A DNA stretch of 64,000 nucleotides, from NCBI GenBank assembly GCA_037176705.1, contig CM073889.1, positions 55,979,596 to 56,043,595 of the forward strand, written 5' to 3'. This stretch comes from Molossus alvarezi (Eukaryota; Chordata; Mammalia; Chiroptera; Molossidae). The translations under genes were made by a program, and so were the position numbers. Below, piece after piece: positions 24,243 to 36,377 of the stretch (positions are counted from its first letter, which is position 1; the number at the start of each line of letters is the position of its first letter). The notes under the pieces are model-generated. The model saw nothing but the letters and a program-made list of their open reading frames with translations. It was not told the origin of the DNA and made no database searches.

Positions 24243-24488
24243 GCCCTGGCCGGTTTGGCTCAGCGGTTAGAGCATCAGCCTGCAGTCCCGAGAGATCCGG
24301 GTTCAGTTCCCGCTAAGGGCATGTACCTTGGTTGCAGTTTGTCCCCAGCCCTGGGCGGTCGTGTGGGTGGCAGCCACTCGATGTGTCCCTTCACGTCGAT
24401 GTTTCTCTCTCTCTCTCCCTTCCTCTCTCTCCCTCCCACTCTATCTGTACAAAAAATGGAAAAATATCCTCGGGTGAGGATAAAAAAA

Positions 24489-24527
<39 letters not shown>

Positions 24528-24528
24528 A
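24243..24528 (+). mobile_element. Ves SINE (type A), sense, with (AAAT)n tail
   Basis: Full-length Ves with 'atcctcgggtgaggat' just before an (AAAT)n tail of about 45 bp. No TSD is visible, and the L1 text either side is not continuous: about 200 bp present in the sense L1 (roughly 9905-10100) is missing. Confidence 0.9.
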
Positions 24529-24634
24529 GCATATGATCATATGAATAGACACTGAAGACATTTCACAAAATACAGCACCCATTTCTGATAAAAACACACA
24601 GCAATGTGGGGATAGAGGGACCATATTGTGACAT

Positions 24635-24809
24635 AATAAAGGCCACATGAGCCCTGGCTGGTTTGGCTCAGCAGTTAGAACGTTTGCCTACGGTCTGGAA
24701 AGGTCCGGGTTCAGTTCCCGCTAAGTGCATGTATCTTGGTTGCAGTTTGTCCCTGGCCCTGGTTGGGTCATGTGGGTGGCAACCACTCAATGTGTCCCTT
24801 TCATGTCAA

Positions 24810-24855
<46 letters not shown>

Positions 24856-24982
24856 TTTCTCTCTCTCTCTCACTCTTCCTCTCTCTCCCTCCCACTTTAT
24901 CTGAATTAAAACAAAAATGGAAAAATGTCCTCGAGTGAGGGAAAAAAAATTAAGAATAAATAAATAAATAAAGGCCACATGA
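24635..24982 (+). mobile_element. Ves SINE (type A), sense, with 16 bp TSD
   Basis: SINE 24651-24966 with an expanded (CT)n at about 24814-24852. The TSD aataaaggccacatga is perfect at 24635-24650 and 24967-24982. The insertion is in the RT region of L1 ORF2. Confidence 0.93.
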
Positions 24983-26885
24983 AAAACCTACAGCCAACAT
25001 CATACTCAATGGGTAAAAACTAAAAGCATTTCCCTTAAGAACAGGAACAAGACAAGGATGCCCACTTTTGCCACTCTTAGATAACATAGTATTGGAAGTC
25101 TTAGCCACAGCAATCAGATAGGAAGAAAAAAATAAAAGGGATCCAAATTGGAAAGGAGGGAGTGAAACTGTCATTATCCGCAGATGACATGATACTATAC
25201 GTAGAAAACCCAAAAGACTCCATCAAAAATTTACTATACTTAATAAATGAATTTGGCAAAGTAGCAGGATACAAAATTAACATCAAGAAATCGATGGCAT
25301 TCTTATACACCAGTGATGAACTCACAGAAAGAGAAACTAAAAACACAATCCCATTTACCATCATGGAAAAAAAATTAGAATATCTAGGAATAAACTTAAC
25401 CAAAGACATAAATGACCTATTTGCAGAAAACTACAGGTCATTGAAAAAAGAAATAGAGAAAGATATAAAAACGTTGAAGCATATACTTTGTTCATGGATT
25501 GGAAGAATTAATATCATTAAAATGTCCATACTACCTAAAGCAATCTATAGATTCAATGCAATCCCCATCAAAATACCAACGACATTATTTCAGATACTTC
25601 AAAAGTTCATATGCAACCTAAAAAGACCCCAAATAGCCACAGCAATCTTGAAAAAGAAGAAAAAAGTAGGAAGGATCACAATACCAGATATCAGGTGATA
25701 ATGCAAAGCCACTGTAATCAAAACAACCTGGTTCTGGCAAAGAACAGGCATATAGATCAATGGAATAGAACAGAGAACTCAGAAATTGACCCTAAACATT
25801 ATGCTCAATTAATATTTGAAAAAGGTGGCAAGAGCATACAATGGACTAAAGACAGCCTCTTTAATAAATGGTGTAGGAAAAATTGGCCAGCTACATGTAA
25901 AAATAACCTAAAACTAAACCAGCAACTTACACCATACACAAGAATAAACTCAAAACGAATAAAACACTTAACTGTGACTCATGCATCCATAAAAATCCTA
26001 GAAGAAAATGCAGGCAACAAAATTTCACACATCACACACAGCAGAATTTTCACTGATACAAGGCCTAAGGTAAGAGAAACAAAGGAAAAAATTAATACAT
26101 GGGACTACATAAAACTAAAAAGCTTCTGCACAGCAAAAGAAACAATCATCAAAATGGAAAGGGAACCTACTCTATGAAAGAGCAACTGTCAATGATACAT
26201 CAGATAAGGGGTTAATATATAGAGTACTCATACAACTCAACAAAAGGCAGACAAAGAACCCAATAAAAAAAATGGGCAGAGGACCTAAATAGACACCTCT
26301 CCAAACAGGACACACAAATGGCCAAAAGATGTGGAAAAATGCTCAACGTCACTAATCATCAGAGAGATGCAAATTAAAACGACCATGAGGTATCACTTCA
26401 CACCTGCCAGAATTGCTACCATGAACAAATCATCAAACAACAAGTGTGGAGGTGTGGAGAAAAGGGGACTCTAGTACACTGCTGGCAGGAATGCAGACTG
26501 GTGCAGCCACTATGGAAAACAATATGGTGTTACCTCAAAAAATTCAAATTCAAATGCCATTTGTCCCAGTGATCCCACTTCTAGGAATATATCCTAAAAT
26601 GCCTGAAACACCAATCCGAAAGAATATAAGTACCCCTATGTTCACAGCAGCACTATTTACAATTGCTAAGATCTGGAAACAGCCCAAGTGTCCTTCAGTA
26701 AGTGAGTGGATAAAAAAGCTGTGGTATGTATACACAATGGAATACTATGCAGCTGTAAGAAAGAAAGATCTCTTATCTTTTGGGATGACATGGAGGAACC
26801 TGGAGAGTGTTATGCTAAGTAAAATAGGTCAGTCAGAGAAAGACAAATACCACATGATCTCACTTATTTGTGAAATATAATGAGC

Positions 26886-27173
26886 AAAATAAGCTGATGA
26901 ACAAGCCCTGGCCGGTTTGGTTCAGCGGTTAAAGCGTCAGCCTGCGGTCCTGAGAGACCCGGGTTCAGTTCCTGCTAAGGGCGCGTACCTCAGTTGCAGT
27001 TTGTCCCCGGCTCTGGTCAGTCGTGTGGGTGGCAGCCACTCGATGTGTCCCTTTCACATCGATGTTTCTCTCTCTCTCTCTGTTCCTCTCTCTCCCTCCC
27101 ATTCTACCTGAACAAAAAATGGAAAAATGTCCTCGGGTGAGGATAAAAAAAAATAAAATAAGCTGATGAACAA
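26886..27173 (+). mobile_element. Ves SINE (type A), sense, with 19 bp TSD
   Basis: SINE 26905-27154, in the L1 3' UTR. The TSD aaaataagctgatgaacaa is perfect at 26886-26904 and 27155-27173. The 3' hairpin 'tcctcgggtgagga' is intact. Confidence 0.94.
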
Positions 27174-27487
27174 AATTGATGCAGAAGCAGGGTTCAGTCT
27201 GACAAACCTCAGAAGAGGGGGTCGGTGGGGGAGGGAAGAGATAAACCACAGAACTTATATGCATGTATGCGTAAACATGGACATAGACAACAATGCTGGG
27301 AATGGGGCGGGGGGTGTCAGGGGAGGGTGTCAATGGGGAAAGAGGAAACATCTGTAACAAAAATAAATGAATACTTTAAATAAAAGAGCTATGCAAAGTT
27401 CACTGATTGCAAAACTCAGTATTAAAAGAAATTTCAATTTGCCTCAGACTGAGCAATATATTCAACATAATCCCAATCATAATTCCA

Positions 27488-27511
27488 TGGTGTGTGTGTG
27501 TGTGTGTGTGT
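27488..27511 (+). repeat. (TG)n microsatellite
   Basis: About 11 TG units following 'attccatgg', inside an old L1 fragment. Confidence 0.9.
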
Positions 27512-27535
27512 ATAGAAATTTAAAAGTTACTTCTA

Positions 27536-28092
27536 GCATACCATAATTGTTTCAATGTTCAGGGCTTGTAAAATCTAGATGAAATCCTATTTTATGTTTT
27601 ATTTGTGACACATCCTGAAATATCTCATTCTAGATAATGCTGGGCTACAGTAGTTGAGTCTTTTCAATGTTTCTGATAACAAATCTGTTGTTATTAAATA
27701 AATCAGACTTATTGAAAAGGGAGTCACAGTATCATAGGTTTGGGTTTACATATATACCCAGATTCACAGGAAAAATCTTTTTGCAGATGGTTTTTAAATA
27801 GTTCTCTATAACTTTGCAGGTTTTGACTTCTCAAATTGTGCTATGATTACTATGGATTCATTAAAGTGAAATAAAACTGTTTCAAGTAATAAGATGATGT
27901 TTCCAGTGGTAAAATAAATACTAGAAACTAACACAAAAATTCTCTGTTTAGCTTAAGACTAATTAGTATGTGACTGCAACATGATATTTATTCTGTCAAT
28001 GTACTATAAAGAACCCAAATGAGAATCTTTATTATAGTATGCTTAAATACAGAATATAAAATAAAATAAAATAAAAATAAAAGCTACTTCTA
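27536..28092. other. Unique AT-rich sequence, no gene seen
   Basis: No open frame of note. It ends in an (AAAAT)n-like stretch at about 28055-28080, just before a SINE. Confidence 0.5.
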
Positions 28093-28282
28093 GCCTGGCT
28101 GGTGCAGCTCAGTTGGTTGGAGCATCACCCTATGCATCAAGAGGTGGCGGGTTCAATTCTGGTCAGGGCACATACCTAGGTTGTGGGTTCGACCTCCAGT
28201 CAGGGCGCATTCAGGAGGCAACCAATCAATGTTTCTCTCTCACATCAATGTTTCTCTGTCTCTCTCTCTCTCTCTCTCTCTG
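28093..28282 (+). mobile_element. tRNA-derived SINE, sense, 3'-truncated at (TC)n
   Basis: 'gcagctcagttggttggagc' head, 'gggttcaattctggtcagg' and 'ggcaaccaatcaatgtttc', ending in (TC)n without the A tail. It resembles an older relative of Ves ('cagttggttggagc' type). Confidence 0.8.
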
Positions 28283-28289
28283 GTAAGGA

Positions 28290-28465
28290 CAAATAGATCA
28301 GTGAAATACAACAGAGTCCAGAAATAAACTCAACTTAAATGATTATAATTTTCAATTAATGCAACAAGGTAATCCAAAGGAGAAAAACTTTCAGCAAATG
28401 ATAAATAGAAACAACTGGAAAACCTTATACAAAAATTAAATCAAGGTGGATCACAGACCTAAACG
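28290..28465 (+). mobile_element. Old L1M ORF2 fragment
   Basis: 'aaatagatcagtgaaatac', 'agagtccagaaataaactc' and 'gatcacagacctaaacg' are diverged L1 ORF2 text in sense order. Heavily decayed. Confidence 0.6.
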
Positions 28466-28578
28466 TTTTACTGTAATAGTTATTATGTGTTTACTTTAAT
28501 ATGCATTGGATGAAAATGTAACTAGTACTTTAAACCCATATTTCAAAAATACTACTACTTAGGAGTAGATTAAATAAA

Positions 28579-28853
28579 AGAAATGAGTTAATTTATTATT
28601 TTTTTTATCCTCACCCAAGGACATTTTTGCATTTACCATTAGAGCAGGAAGGAGAGAGGGAGGAAGAGAGAGAGAAATATCAATGCGAGAGAGACACATC
28701 GAGTGGCTGTCACCCACAGGACCCCAACCAGGGCTGGGGACAAACCGCAACCGAGATACATCCCCTTAGCGGGAACCAAACCCGGGACTCTCTGGTCCAC
28801 GAGCTGATGCTCTAACCACTGAGCCAAACTGGCAAGGGCAGAAATGAGTCAAT
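28579..28853 (-). mobile_element. Ves SINE (type A), antisense, with 14 bp TSD
   Basis: SINE 28593-28839. The TSD agaaatgagtYaat is at 28579-28592 and 28840-28853 with one transition. The tail hairpin reads 'tcctcacccaagga'. Confidence 0.92.
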
Positions 28854-29480
28854 ATAAAGTAAAAAAATTAATAATAATAAAGTTGATATATAGATAAGAT
28901 GAAAATTGCAAGAGTGGACTGGGAACAACTCAAGTCTGAGATCACTAGAACCATGGATCACCAGAAGTCAACAAAATAATCAGCAGCAGATTGTCCCATC
29001 CCAGGACTACAAGAAACTTGAACTTCTCTTGCCATGGTCCCTCCACTGCACCTTAAGGTGCCACATTTCCCCAAAGCACAGACAACCTAATAGGGCTATC
29101 TGGGTGATACAGATACCAAAACCTGACCATAGAAAACAAAGGTTATCCCCCAATAGCTTCGTGGTTGTTGTTTTGCAGAAAATCTGAATTCTATTCATTT
29201 CGCACAAATACATGCCACCAGACTTGATTCTCCCATGGTTTTTCCAAGGCACAGCTATGAAAACATGGCCACAAAGAGAGATTCACGTTAGCACTCAGAG
29301 GGAAAACCTTTTCCTTACATTTATTACCACAGAATTGGAGGTCTGGCACGCAGCAGGCATATAATAAATATACGATGAATAAAAGGTGACTGATTTTGGA
29401 GGCTGGGCTTTCCAAATTCAAGTTTTGAAAACCCCGGTGTGTATGAGGGTATGTCAGGACACTCCAAAATAAATGTCACA
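28854..29480. other. Mostly unique; possible MIR/L2 tail
   Basis: No gene seen. 'ggcacgcagcaggcatataa' near 29340-29385 resembles the 3' end of a sense MIR or L2. A 93-codon frame at 28906 lacks any known motif. Confidence 0.45.
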
Positions 29481-29481
29481 T

Positions 29482-29754
29482 AAAGACATAAATTTGCCCT
29501 AGCCAGTTTGGCTCAGCAGTTTAGAGCGTTGGCCCACAGACCAATGAGTCTCAGATTTGATTCTGGTCAAGGGCACCTACCTGGGTTGTAGTTTGTCCCC
29601 GGCCCTGGTCAGGGTCGTGGGGGAAGGAAGCAGTCAGTGTCTCTCTCTCTCTCTCTCACATCGATTTTTCTCTCGCTCTCTCCCTCCCACTCTATCTAAT
29701 GATAAAATAGAAAAATATCCTCAGGTGACGATTAAAAAAAAAAGACATAATTTC
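29482..29754 (+). mobile_element. Ves SINE (type A), sense, with TSD
   Basis: SINE about 29496-29740. Near-identical flanks, 'aaagacataaattt' and 'aaagacataattt', indicate the TSD. Head and body are typical, with an A tail. Confidence 0.88.
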
Positions 29755-29869
29755 ACAGAAAAAACTTTGCAGAAAGAAAAAAGAGTTATCCTGAGACTTT
29801 AAACAAAGCCTTCATTTTCCCTGGTGGTACCTCACTTAAAATATTATTTTTATACAACAAACATAGAAA

Positions 29870-30330
29870 ATACAATTTGGGGAGTTTGGGACAGATCTGG
29901 CAATATCTATTAAAATATAATTGCCCAAGCAATTTCCACTTTTAAGAGAGATCCACAGAAACACTTCCACAAGGGTGCAAAAAGCTATGTTCACCTAGCG
30001 AAAGACAAGAGACATCCTCAATGGCCACCACTAAAAGACTGGATGAATGATACATGCACACAGGGAAGTATCCTAGAGCCACTAAAACATACTCCATCTG
30101 AGCTGTCCGAACGCATGTGGAAAATCTCCAAGACATTGTCAAGTAGAAGAAAGCAAGTGCAAAATAAATTTTAAAATACTAATACATTAATATGAGCATA
30201 AATATAAATCTGTATGAAAAAGCCAGATTCATTAACTTCAGAAAGGGGTAGGGAGGGTCTCACTTTCTCTGAAAGTATTTATGAAATGCTGAAATGTTAC
30301 AGAAACTTTGTACTCAGAAGAACAAACAGG
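29870..30330 (+). mobile_element. Old L1M 3' fragment, diverged
   Basis: Word order matches the L1M 3' end: 'tctggcaatatctattaaaa', 'caatggccaccactaaaag', 'ctggatgaatgatacatgc', then 'gaaagcaagtgcaaaataa'. No open frame remains. Confidence 0.5.
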
Positions 30331-31564
30331 GAGTGTTCTGTTGTAAAAATGCATACATTAAAAAAAAAAAGGCCCTTCCTCTGGGCCTCTTCAGATCTGC
30401 ACCTCCAGGCCCAGGTTCTAAGCTACCCCCCACCTTTAGTGGGGCCCATCTGAAGGATACAAGCAGCAATCTGAGAAAGAAAAGTACTACATTTGTAGGA
30501 AAGAGCCTTCCTTAGGCAAGAGTGCCCACAGTCCAGCCTCCCCCATGTTGTCTTACAATCCAGTGTTCCCATAAGAAAGACAATGTCAAGCACTCTCCAT
30601 AGGTCAGCTCATGGCCCTATCTCAGGTTTTCACATCCAACTTTCCGGCCCACCCTGAGCAAAAAGATACTACTGACCCAAGCTGTTGCCAGAAGAGTTCC
30701 CTTTCTGAACTTGAAGACATTTTTATGTTCTGTACTTTTGGGTTATGTTTTAGGGGATTTGGGATTATTACTAAAGATTCTTTCTTGGAATATTTGCTTT
30801 TATTTAAATATACATATTGAACCACAAGAACTATTTCTCAGGAGGAAATGTTTAGAGACCACAGAAGATAAAAACTTTATTAAGACTAAGCAACTCTTAG
30901 ACATAATTGGTCTCTACCAAATTTGAAAATGGGGAGAGATTGGAGTTATAGCACTCACTCCAGAGCTATATAAAAATACTTTTTGCAAGTCCAAATGACT
31001 GCTGGAGGCAAAGAGAACCAGTCTCTCAGTCTCTGTTTTCTCCTTCCCTCTCATCTGCAGTCCTCCCCCTTCTCACCTACCCTGAAATAACATTGCTCAG
31101 GGCTACAACCATCTGTAGCTGCCAGGGGAAGACACAATACATTCAAAAACTCTTGGACCCACATATCCCAGAGATTGGAACTGCACAAACAAAGGGTTAG
31201 GGGAAGGGGGAAGGGGTAGAACGAATAAAGGCTTAAAGATTAAAGTCACAGGCAGAGACAGACGGCTCCGTTTTTTAATAACTGAAAACACGAGTTGGGT
31301 CTGAATGTGCTCATTGTTTAGCAGAGGGGGCAATCTATGCAGGCAGGACTGGCTGGCGACAGGACTGCCTTCCCATCAGAAGTAAGACTTACCAAAAAGG
31401 AAGGGGCGGGGGGAGGGTAAAACTGGAGCAAAACTCAGTCCAGAGCTCCATTTACTGATGATGGCACAGAGCATAGCGGCCAGGTGAGCATTAGATCACT
31501 GCTACCCTGAGCCGCTGCAGAAGGAGAGGGGGTTGGGAAAAAAAATATCGGTCACACAGATTTC
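30331..31564. other. Unique sequence, no gene seen
   Basis: No exon-like frame supported. A short A-run at about 30360 and a G-rich stretch near 31400-31420. The 67-71 codon frames at 30611-30926 are on both strands and show no known domain. Confidence 0.45.
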
Positions 31565-32520
31565 TCTCACAAGGCTGCTCTTGGGCGTATAGACTGGTAC
31601 AACCTTCTAAGAAGAAACTTGGCAATTTGGATCAGAGGAGTAAAAATACATATGCCCTTTGGCCTTCTAACTCCATGTCTAGGATTCCAGCTCCAAGAAA
31701 TAATCTAACCTAGGACAGACCTTGATGCACAAAGATATTCTGTGCATTACTATTTACAATTACAAGAAATTGGAAACAACATAAACATCCAACGCTATAG
31801 GGAAGCGTTAAGTATTTATTTTTATCTGCCTACTGCAAAAAGGATGTAAAGCAGCTTACATAAATACACAGAACAAAGGGGAGAAATGCAAGAGAAGGAA
31901 TCACAACAGAAAAAATAATTTGTTTAAAGAATTAGTCCAGAGCTGGGCTGCTGCTTCTTAACACACACACTGTGAGGGCCCACAAGATAACACAGCCACC
32001 GCCACCAACAGTAACAGCAGCTATTACTGCTGAGTGCCCACACTGTACAAGGTTATGTCCATTCTCACTGAGTCCTCTCAGCAACCCAATAAGGGACTTA
32101 TTCGGTTCCCTTTTTAGAGATAAGAAAGCCTAGGCTCCAGAGGTAACTCAGAGGCAGGAAATGACAGCACTTCCTGCTGGTTTTCTCTAAGTCAAAGCTT
32201 ACATGCTTTCCACACAACACATGCTTAAAGGAGTTGTTTATTCATACAATAAGACTCCTGTAGGCATGAAAAAAATGGTGTTTGGAGAAAGTGATTAATG
32301 GTGTGGGGAAAATGTTTAGAATAGAATGTTAAATTTTTAAAAGTAGCAGAAAAAAATTACATGAAATGTGTAATTCCAGCCATGTAAACCAGATGATCAC
32401 TTTCTTCCTCATAGTTTTGCCTATTACCCAGATTTTCCAAAATAGGTCTGTATTAGTTTTACAATCAGAAAAAAAAAAAAAAAAAATGACTTTGTATTTA
32501 AAAACTATATAAAGGGTCAC
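31565..32520 (+). mobile_element. Old L1M 3' end, split by a MIR
   Basis: 31565-31850 ('gtatagactggtacaacc', 'agaaattggaaacaacataa') and 32225-32520 ('tgtttattcatacaataag', 'agccatgtaaaccagatg') read as one diverged L1M/L1ME 3' region. It is separated by MIR-like text at 31985-32175. Highly decayed; assignment by word order only. Confidence 0.5.
31985..32175 (-). mobile_element. MIR SINE, antisense
   Basis: 'gctgagtgcccacactgtac', 'tcctctcagcaacccaata' and 'ttagagataagaaagcc' follow the antisense MIR core. Confidence 0.7.
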
Positions 32521-33919
32521 TGTGTTTTTGTTTCAGAGCACACATTCACCCACATGCACACCAACTCACTTAAAAATTCTACATATGTAATAGAATCAGA
32601 AAATATTACATATGCTGAGACCTAAGCCAAGGAAAACCTTGTGTTGATTGATATCCATCATTCTATGAATCGTAAATGAACAATTTCATTCTGCTCAGAA
32701 TCTTATCTTTACAAGTCATTTGGGGTTATACATGTCAGAAGACAATTATTATAAATGAGTTTGGTTTCCTTTTTATTCTTCTCTTTGGATATAGATTCCC
32801 ATACAAATAAGCAGAGAGGCACAGACCAACTTTCTCAGTCCTTACTCCTGGCTAAAGCACAGACCCACCCACATGGGTATCTGGCTCACATTTGGGGACC
32901 TCCAAAAAGGCAACAAGGGCAACCCATCACCCAAGTCTAGCCAGGCCACAATTGCTTCTTGAAGGCCCTTCATCCAAATACCCCCTGAAACAGTTATGCA
33001 CATTTTGCTGGGGAGAAGGGTCAGAGCTTTCCCATTTCTCAAAAGGCTCTCTAACTACTAACCTATACATGCCAGTCTCAGACTTCACAGTGAGTCTTCA
33101 TGGCCATTCCCCTGGCTTTACTATCTAAACCCATGCCCAAACACCCCCTTCCATCCAGGGACACAGAGAAGGTTTAGCCATTTTCGAAAACTGACATGTG
33201 AATGGCAGGCACTTTTATACCCATGACAAAGATAAGGAGTCTGAGGGTCAGAAGAAGGTCACAAGGTTAGGATATACCTGTGTCTGTTAGGCCCTACCAG
33301 ATACAACGGACCTTGTAGATAGCAGTGGCTCCAAGTTGATTTTGAATGTTCTTTTCTCTGTTGGTCACCAAATACTGTGCTCAGCAATAAGACACAGGCT
33401 TGGTTTTCTATTATGAGATAAAAGAATAATAACTTTCCAAGATATTTAATTATTTATTTAAAATGTGCCCTCTCCATTACAATGGAGTTAACAGCCCTCA
33501 TTAGGAGCTGGCTTCCAGCACTAAATAGCAGCGGAGAATCACCTGTGTTTTGGTTATCTGAAAGAAGGAAAAAAAATATTTTATATGCTTTAATAATTAA
33601 ACAGAAAAAAAGGCAGATTTCTTTCATGTTTCTTCAACTCCAAAAGCCACAGAATAGCATGGCCCCTAAACTTTAAAATGAGTTTTGATTAAAGGAAGTA
33701 TCCTAAACTACCAACAGAATTTTATCAAAGATTGTGTGAAATATTAATTATAATGCTACTCCTGGGAACCAGCCCCAGGTGTTCAGAGTAGGAGTTGGGT
33801 GAACAAGCATCATCAACTGACCATATCCTTTCGCCTCAACCATGAAAGAGGATAAACTTCCCAGCTAGAGCTGTGTTTTGATTTTTATGTAACTGGGGAA
33901 GGGAAAACTATTAAACTAA
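32521..33919. other. Mostly unique, MIR trace near 33200
   Basis: No gene seen. 'tacccatgacaaagataagg' at about 33219 resembles the antisense MIR centre. Frames of 61-78 codons at 32755-33128 lie on both strands and have no recognised domain. Confidence 0.4.
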
Positions 33920-34850
33920 TAATGTTCATTACAGAAAACTTGGAAAATAATATTGGGAAAGAAAAAAACCATTCAAAAAATATCTTTTTTATAAAAGGAA
34001 TTAAAAGTGATCTACATTCTCAATTCCTAAAGTTAGCCACTATTAATATTTGATTTCTGTTTTTCTGATATCTTTCCTGCTTTTTCATTTAACATTATAT
34101 TTAATGTGGTTAAGTTTTATTAATTTCTTCATAAGTGCAGGGTTTTCTGATAGTTTATTTTGTTCATTAGATTCCACATATAAGTGAAATTACATGGTAT
34201 TTGTCTTTCTCTGTCTGGTTTATTTCACTTAGCATAATGTTTTCTAGGTCCATTTGTGCTGTCACAAAAAGTAAGATTTCCTTCTTTTTTAAGTCTGAGT
34301 AGTATTCCATACCACAGCTTTTTTATACACTCATTTACTCATGGGCACTTCGGCTATTTCCAAATCTTGGTTATTGTAAATAACGCTGCAATGAACACAG
34401 GGGTGCACATATTCTTTCAAATTAATGTTTCAGGTTCATCTTTGGATGTATTCCCAGAAGTAGAATTGCTGAGTCATAAAGCAGTTCCATTTTTAATTTT
34501 TGGAGGTAACTCCATACTGCCTTCCACAGTGACTGTACCAATCTGCATTCCCACTATCAGTGCACGAGGGTTTCCTTTTCTCCACATCCTTACCAACACT
34601 TGTTGTTTGTTGATTTCTTGATGATAGACATTCTGACAGGTTTGAGGTGAATGAATATCATTTTAATTGGAAAGGCAGCACAAAGTACTTTAATTTGCTT
34701 CACTGGGTGGTTTCCAATTTTACACTACTATAAGTAATGGTGTGAGGAACATTTTTTTGCATAAAGCTCTGGCTCATTTAAGATTATTTCCTAGAAGATA
34801 AATTATGAAATCACAAAGTAGATTTTATTTAAGGCTCTTGATAGATTTTC
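33920..34850 (-). mobile_element. Old L1M fragments, antisense
   Basis: 34165-34680 reads antisense through the L1 3' region ('ttagcataatgttttctagg', 'cacaggggtgcacatattc', 'ccaacacttgttgtttg'). 33930-34120 and 34690-34850 look like further, more decayed L1 pieces. This lineage is older than the bat-specific copies. No coding potential on the minus strand. Confidence 0.65.
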
Positions 34851-35439
34851 CCCAGTTAGGCCCCAGAAAGACAAAGCTTTCTAGTAACCTGTTGCTAAAA
34901 CAACCATGGCATTCCCACCCAGCCACTGCTGGTCCCTGCAGCCCGGAAAGAATCTGAACTGCAAGATGCCCCCTTGAGATGCCTTCTCTGTCCCCCTTGG
35001 GGAGCAAACAGCCACAGAACAGGGCAAGCGGAGGCCCCGGAGGCTCAGATAATCCTTGGACTTGCTGTTGCCATTAAATACTCTGTGCAAGTGCCCTGTA
35101 TGTTTTATGAACTGGAAAGATTTCATGTTCCAAGAAGGAAGTGAGAGAAAAGGGATGAACTCCAACACTAGGAATACTAGACAGTGCAGCCTACAATGAC
35201 CCAGTTTCATGTGTTGTTTTGAGTTGGGTGTTTCTTCTTCACTCAAGCCCTGGAAAGTATCAAAGTCACCCCATTACCACCCCCTTAAATAATGGCTACA
35301 CTACTCAGCTACACTACCCAGTATTCATGACCCAGGCTCACTTAAATAAATGCACTACTATTTCCCTTCCCCTCTGCCCTCCCATTCCAAAGGATAAACT
35401 CATCTGCTAAAACCAGATCTCTTCTTCTTTTGGAGAAAT

Positions 35440-35560
35440 GGCTTTGGAATTGAACAAGCTATGTTCAAATCCTGGCCTGTCAATTTGTGTATGACTTTAG
35501 GTGACTTCCTCTTGCTACGACTGAGTAACAAGGAGTGTTGTTGTGGGGGTTATATCAAGG
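35440..35560 (+). mobile_element. MIR SINE, sense
   Basis: 'ggctttggaattgaacaag', 'ttcaaatcctggcctgtc' and 'tgactttaggtgacttcc' match the sense MIR order. Confidence 0.65.
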
Positions 35561-36377
35561 GGCATGTTTTAAAGCACACAAGTATGGTGGCTAGGACAAA
35601 ACAAAGAAGTTAAATTCATTTTTAAAATAATATCTTTAAATCATCATTATCACCCAAATGACTAAGTGAATGATTATCCAAATAAAAAAAATTAAATAAC
35701 TGAGTTAATGAAGAAATGTAGGACAATGGTCCCTTGCCAATACCCAGGCTAGGGGACAGAGAGAACAGGCCCCTCCGATAGTACCAGCAGATTAGCTCTG
35801 TCACAGCTCTGGACATCCCCAACAAATCTCCTGGATGGGCCCTGCTAGCAAAGATAACTGAATTCCTGGCCTCTCTGCTTTTCTATCAGAGGCTAATATG
35901 GAGAAGGACTATCTGACAATGCAACAGGACCTTGAGTTGGGGGTGAGGGAAAGGCATTGGTATTACAGCATCCATTAATCCCCCTATCTGAGAGAACTTC
36001 AATGCCACAGAAAGACAAGAGAGTGAGGTGTTGGGGAGGAAGGCACGGAAACTCACCCTCAGCAAGGGCCTCCTGAGTGTGGCCACCCCACTGGGCACTT
36101 CATGTGCACCATCCTGAGTAACCCTCACCACAGCCCTGAGAGACAGGAGACCCATTTTCTTTTCTACAACGCCATGAAGTTCCTCAATTAAAACAAGCAA
36201 GCCCAGGAGCTTGGATAGGTAAGAGATACAGCCTCTAGAAGAAAGAAAATGTCCATTTTGTATTATCACTACTGCCTGTTGATGATTTCAACAATTCCTT
36301 TCTTTTCTATCCAAGTAGACTAAGAAGGGAGAAGGATACCTTCTACATTTTAGGTGCTCTCACTTCTCTACCAAACA
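35561..36377. other. Spacer of the inverted repeat, MIR trace
   Basis: No gene supported. 'gggcacttcatgtgcaccat' and 'aaccctcaccacagccctg' at about 36050-36200 resemble an antisense MIR. A 127-codon minus frame at 35886-36269 crosses that MIR and is not credible as a gene. Confidence 0.45.

Larger units (their letters stand above)
22442..26880 (+). pseudogene. L1 ORF2 remnant with altered RT active site
   Basis: Fragments of the ORF2 endonuclease/reverse transcriptase, ending 'KYHMISLICEI' and TAA at 26878-26880. At 25180-25191 the codons read TCC GCA GAT GAC, so the RT box is SADD where FADD is usual. Three Ves insertions, a deletion near 24242 and several stops abolish coding. C-terminal pieces at 25611-26177 (188 codons) and 26446-26880 (144 codons) remain open, suggesting moderate age. 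Confidence 0.82.
22257..27385 (+). mobile_element. L1, 5'-truncated in ORF1, with four Ves insertions
   Basis: Begins in ORF1 ('aagactactctgtccagc') and stops that frame near 22397. ORF2 spans about 22442-26880, and the 3' UTR and tail end near 27385. Endonuclease-end text is clear at 23040-23264 ('[20 protein letters not shown]'). The RT motif reads SADD instead of FADD at 25183. A 178-codon open piece lies at 25162-25698. Interrupted by Ves SINEs at 23579, 24243, 24651 and 26905, and lacking about 200 bp of ORF2 at the second. Confidence 0.88.
19620..27535 (+). mobile_element. Old L1M fragment opened by a 7.4 kb pile of younger elements
   Basis: 19640-19960 reads as RT-domain L1 text ('MTISKDAERTLDKIQQSLMI'). 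27395-27535 reads as a later part of the same ORF2 type ('caaaactcagtattaaaag', 'cataatcccaatcataattcc'). Both are sense and more diverged than the copies between them, so I infer a single older L1M, with some internal loss, into which the intervening elements were placed. A (TG)n microsatellite lies in the right part. Confidence 0.5.

Noticed and set aside
24808..24900. CRISPR-like or satellite array in CT-rich repeats
   Set aside because: It is the expanded (CT)n body of a Ves SINE with no spacer structure.
25162..26177. Long plus-strand frames of 178 and 188 codons as possible genes
   Set aside because: Both are L1 ORF2 reverse transcriptase and C-terminal text, in different frames of one broken element.
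35886..36269. 127-codon minus-strand frame as a gene
   Set aside because: Crosses an apparent antisense MIR and shows no domain; composition looks like chance.
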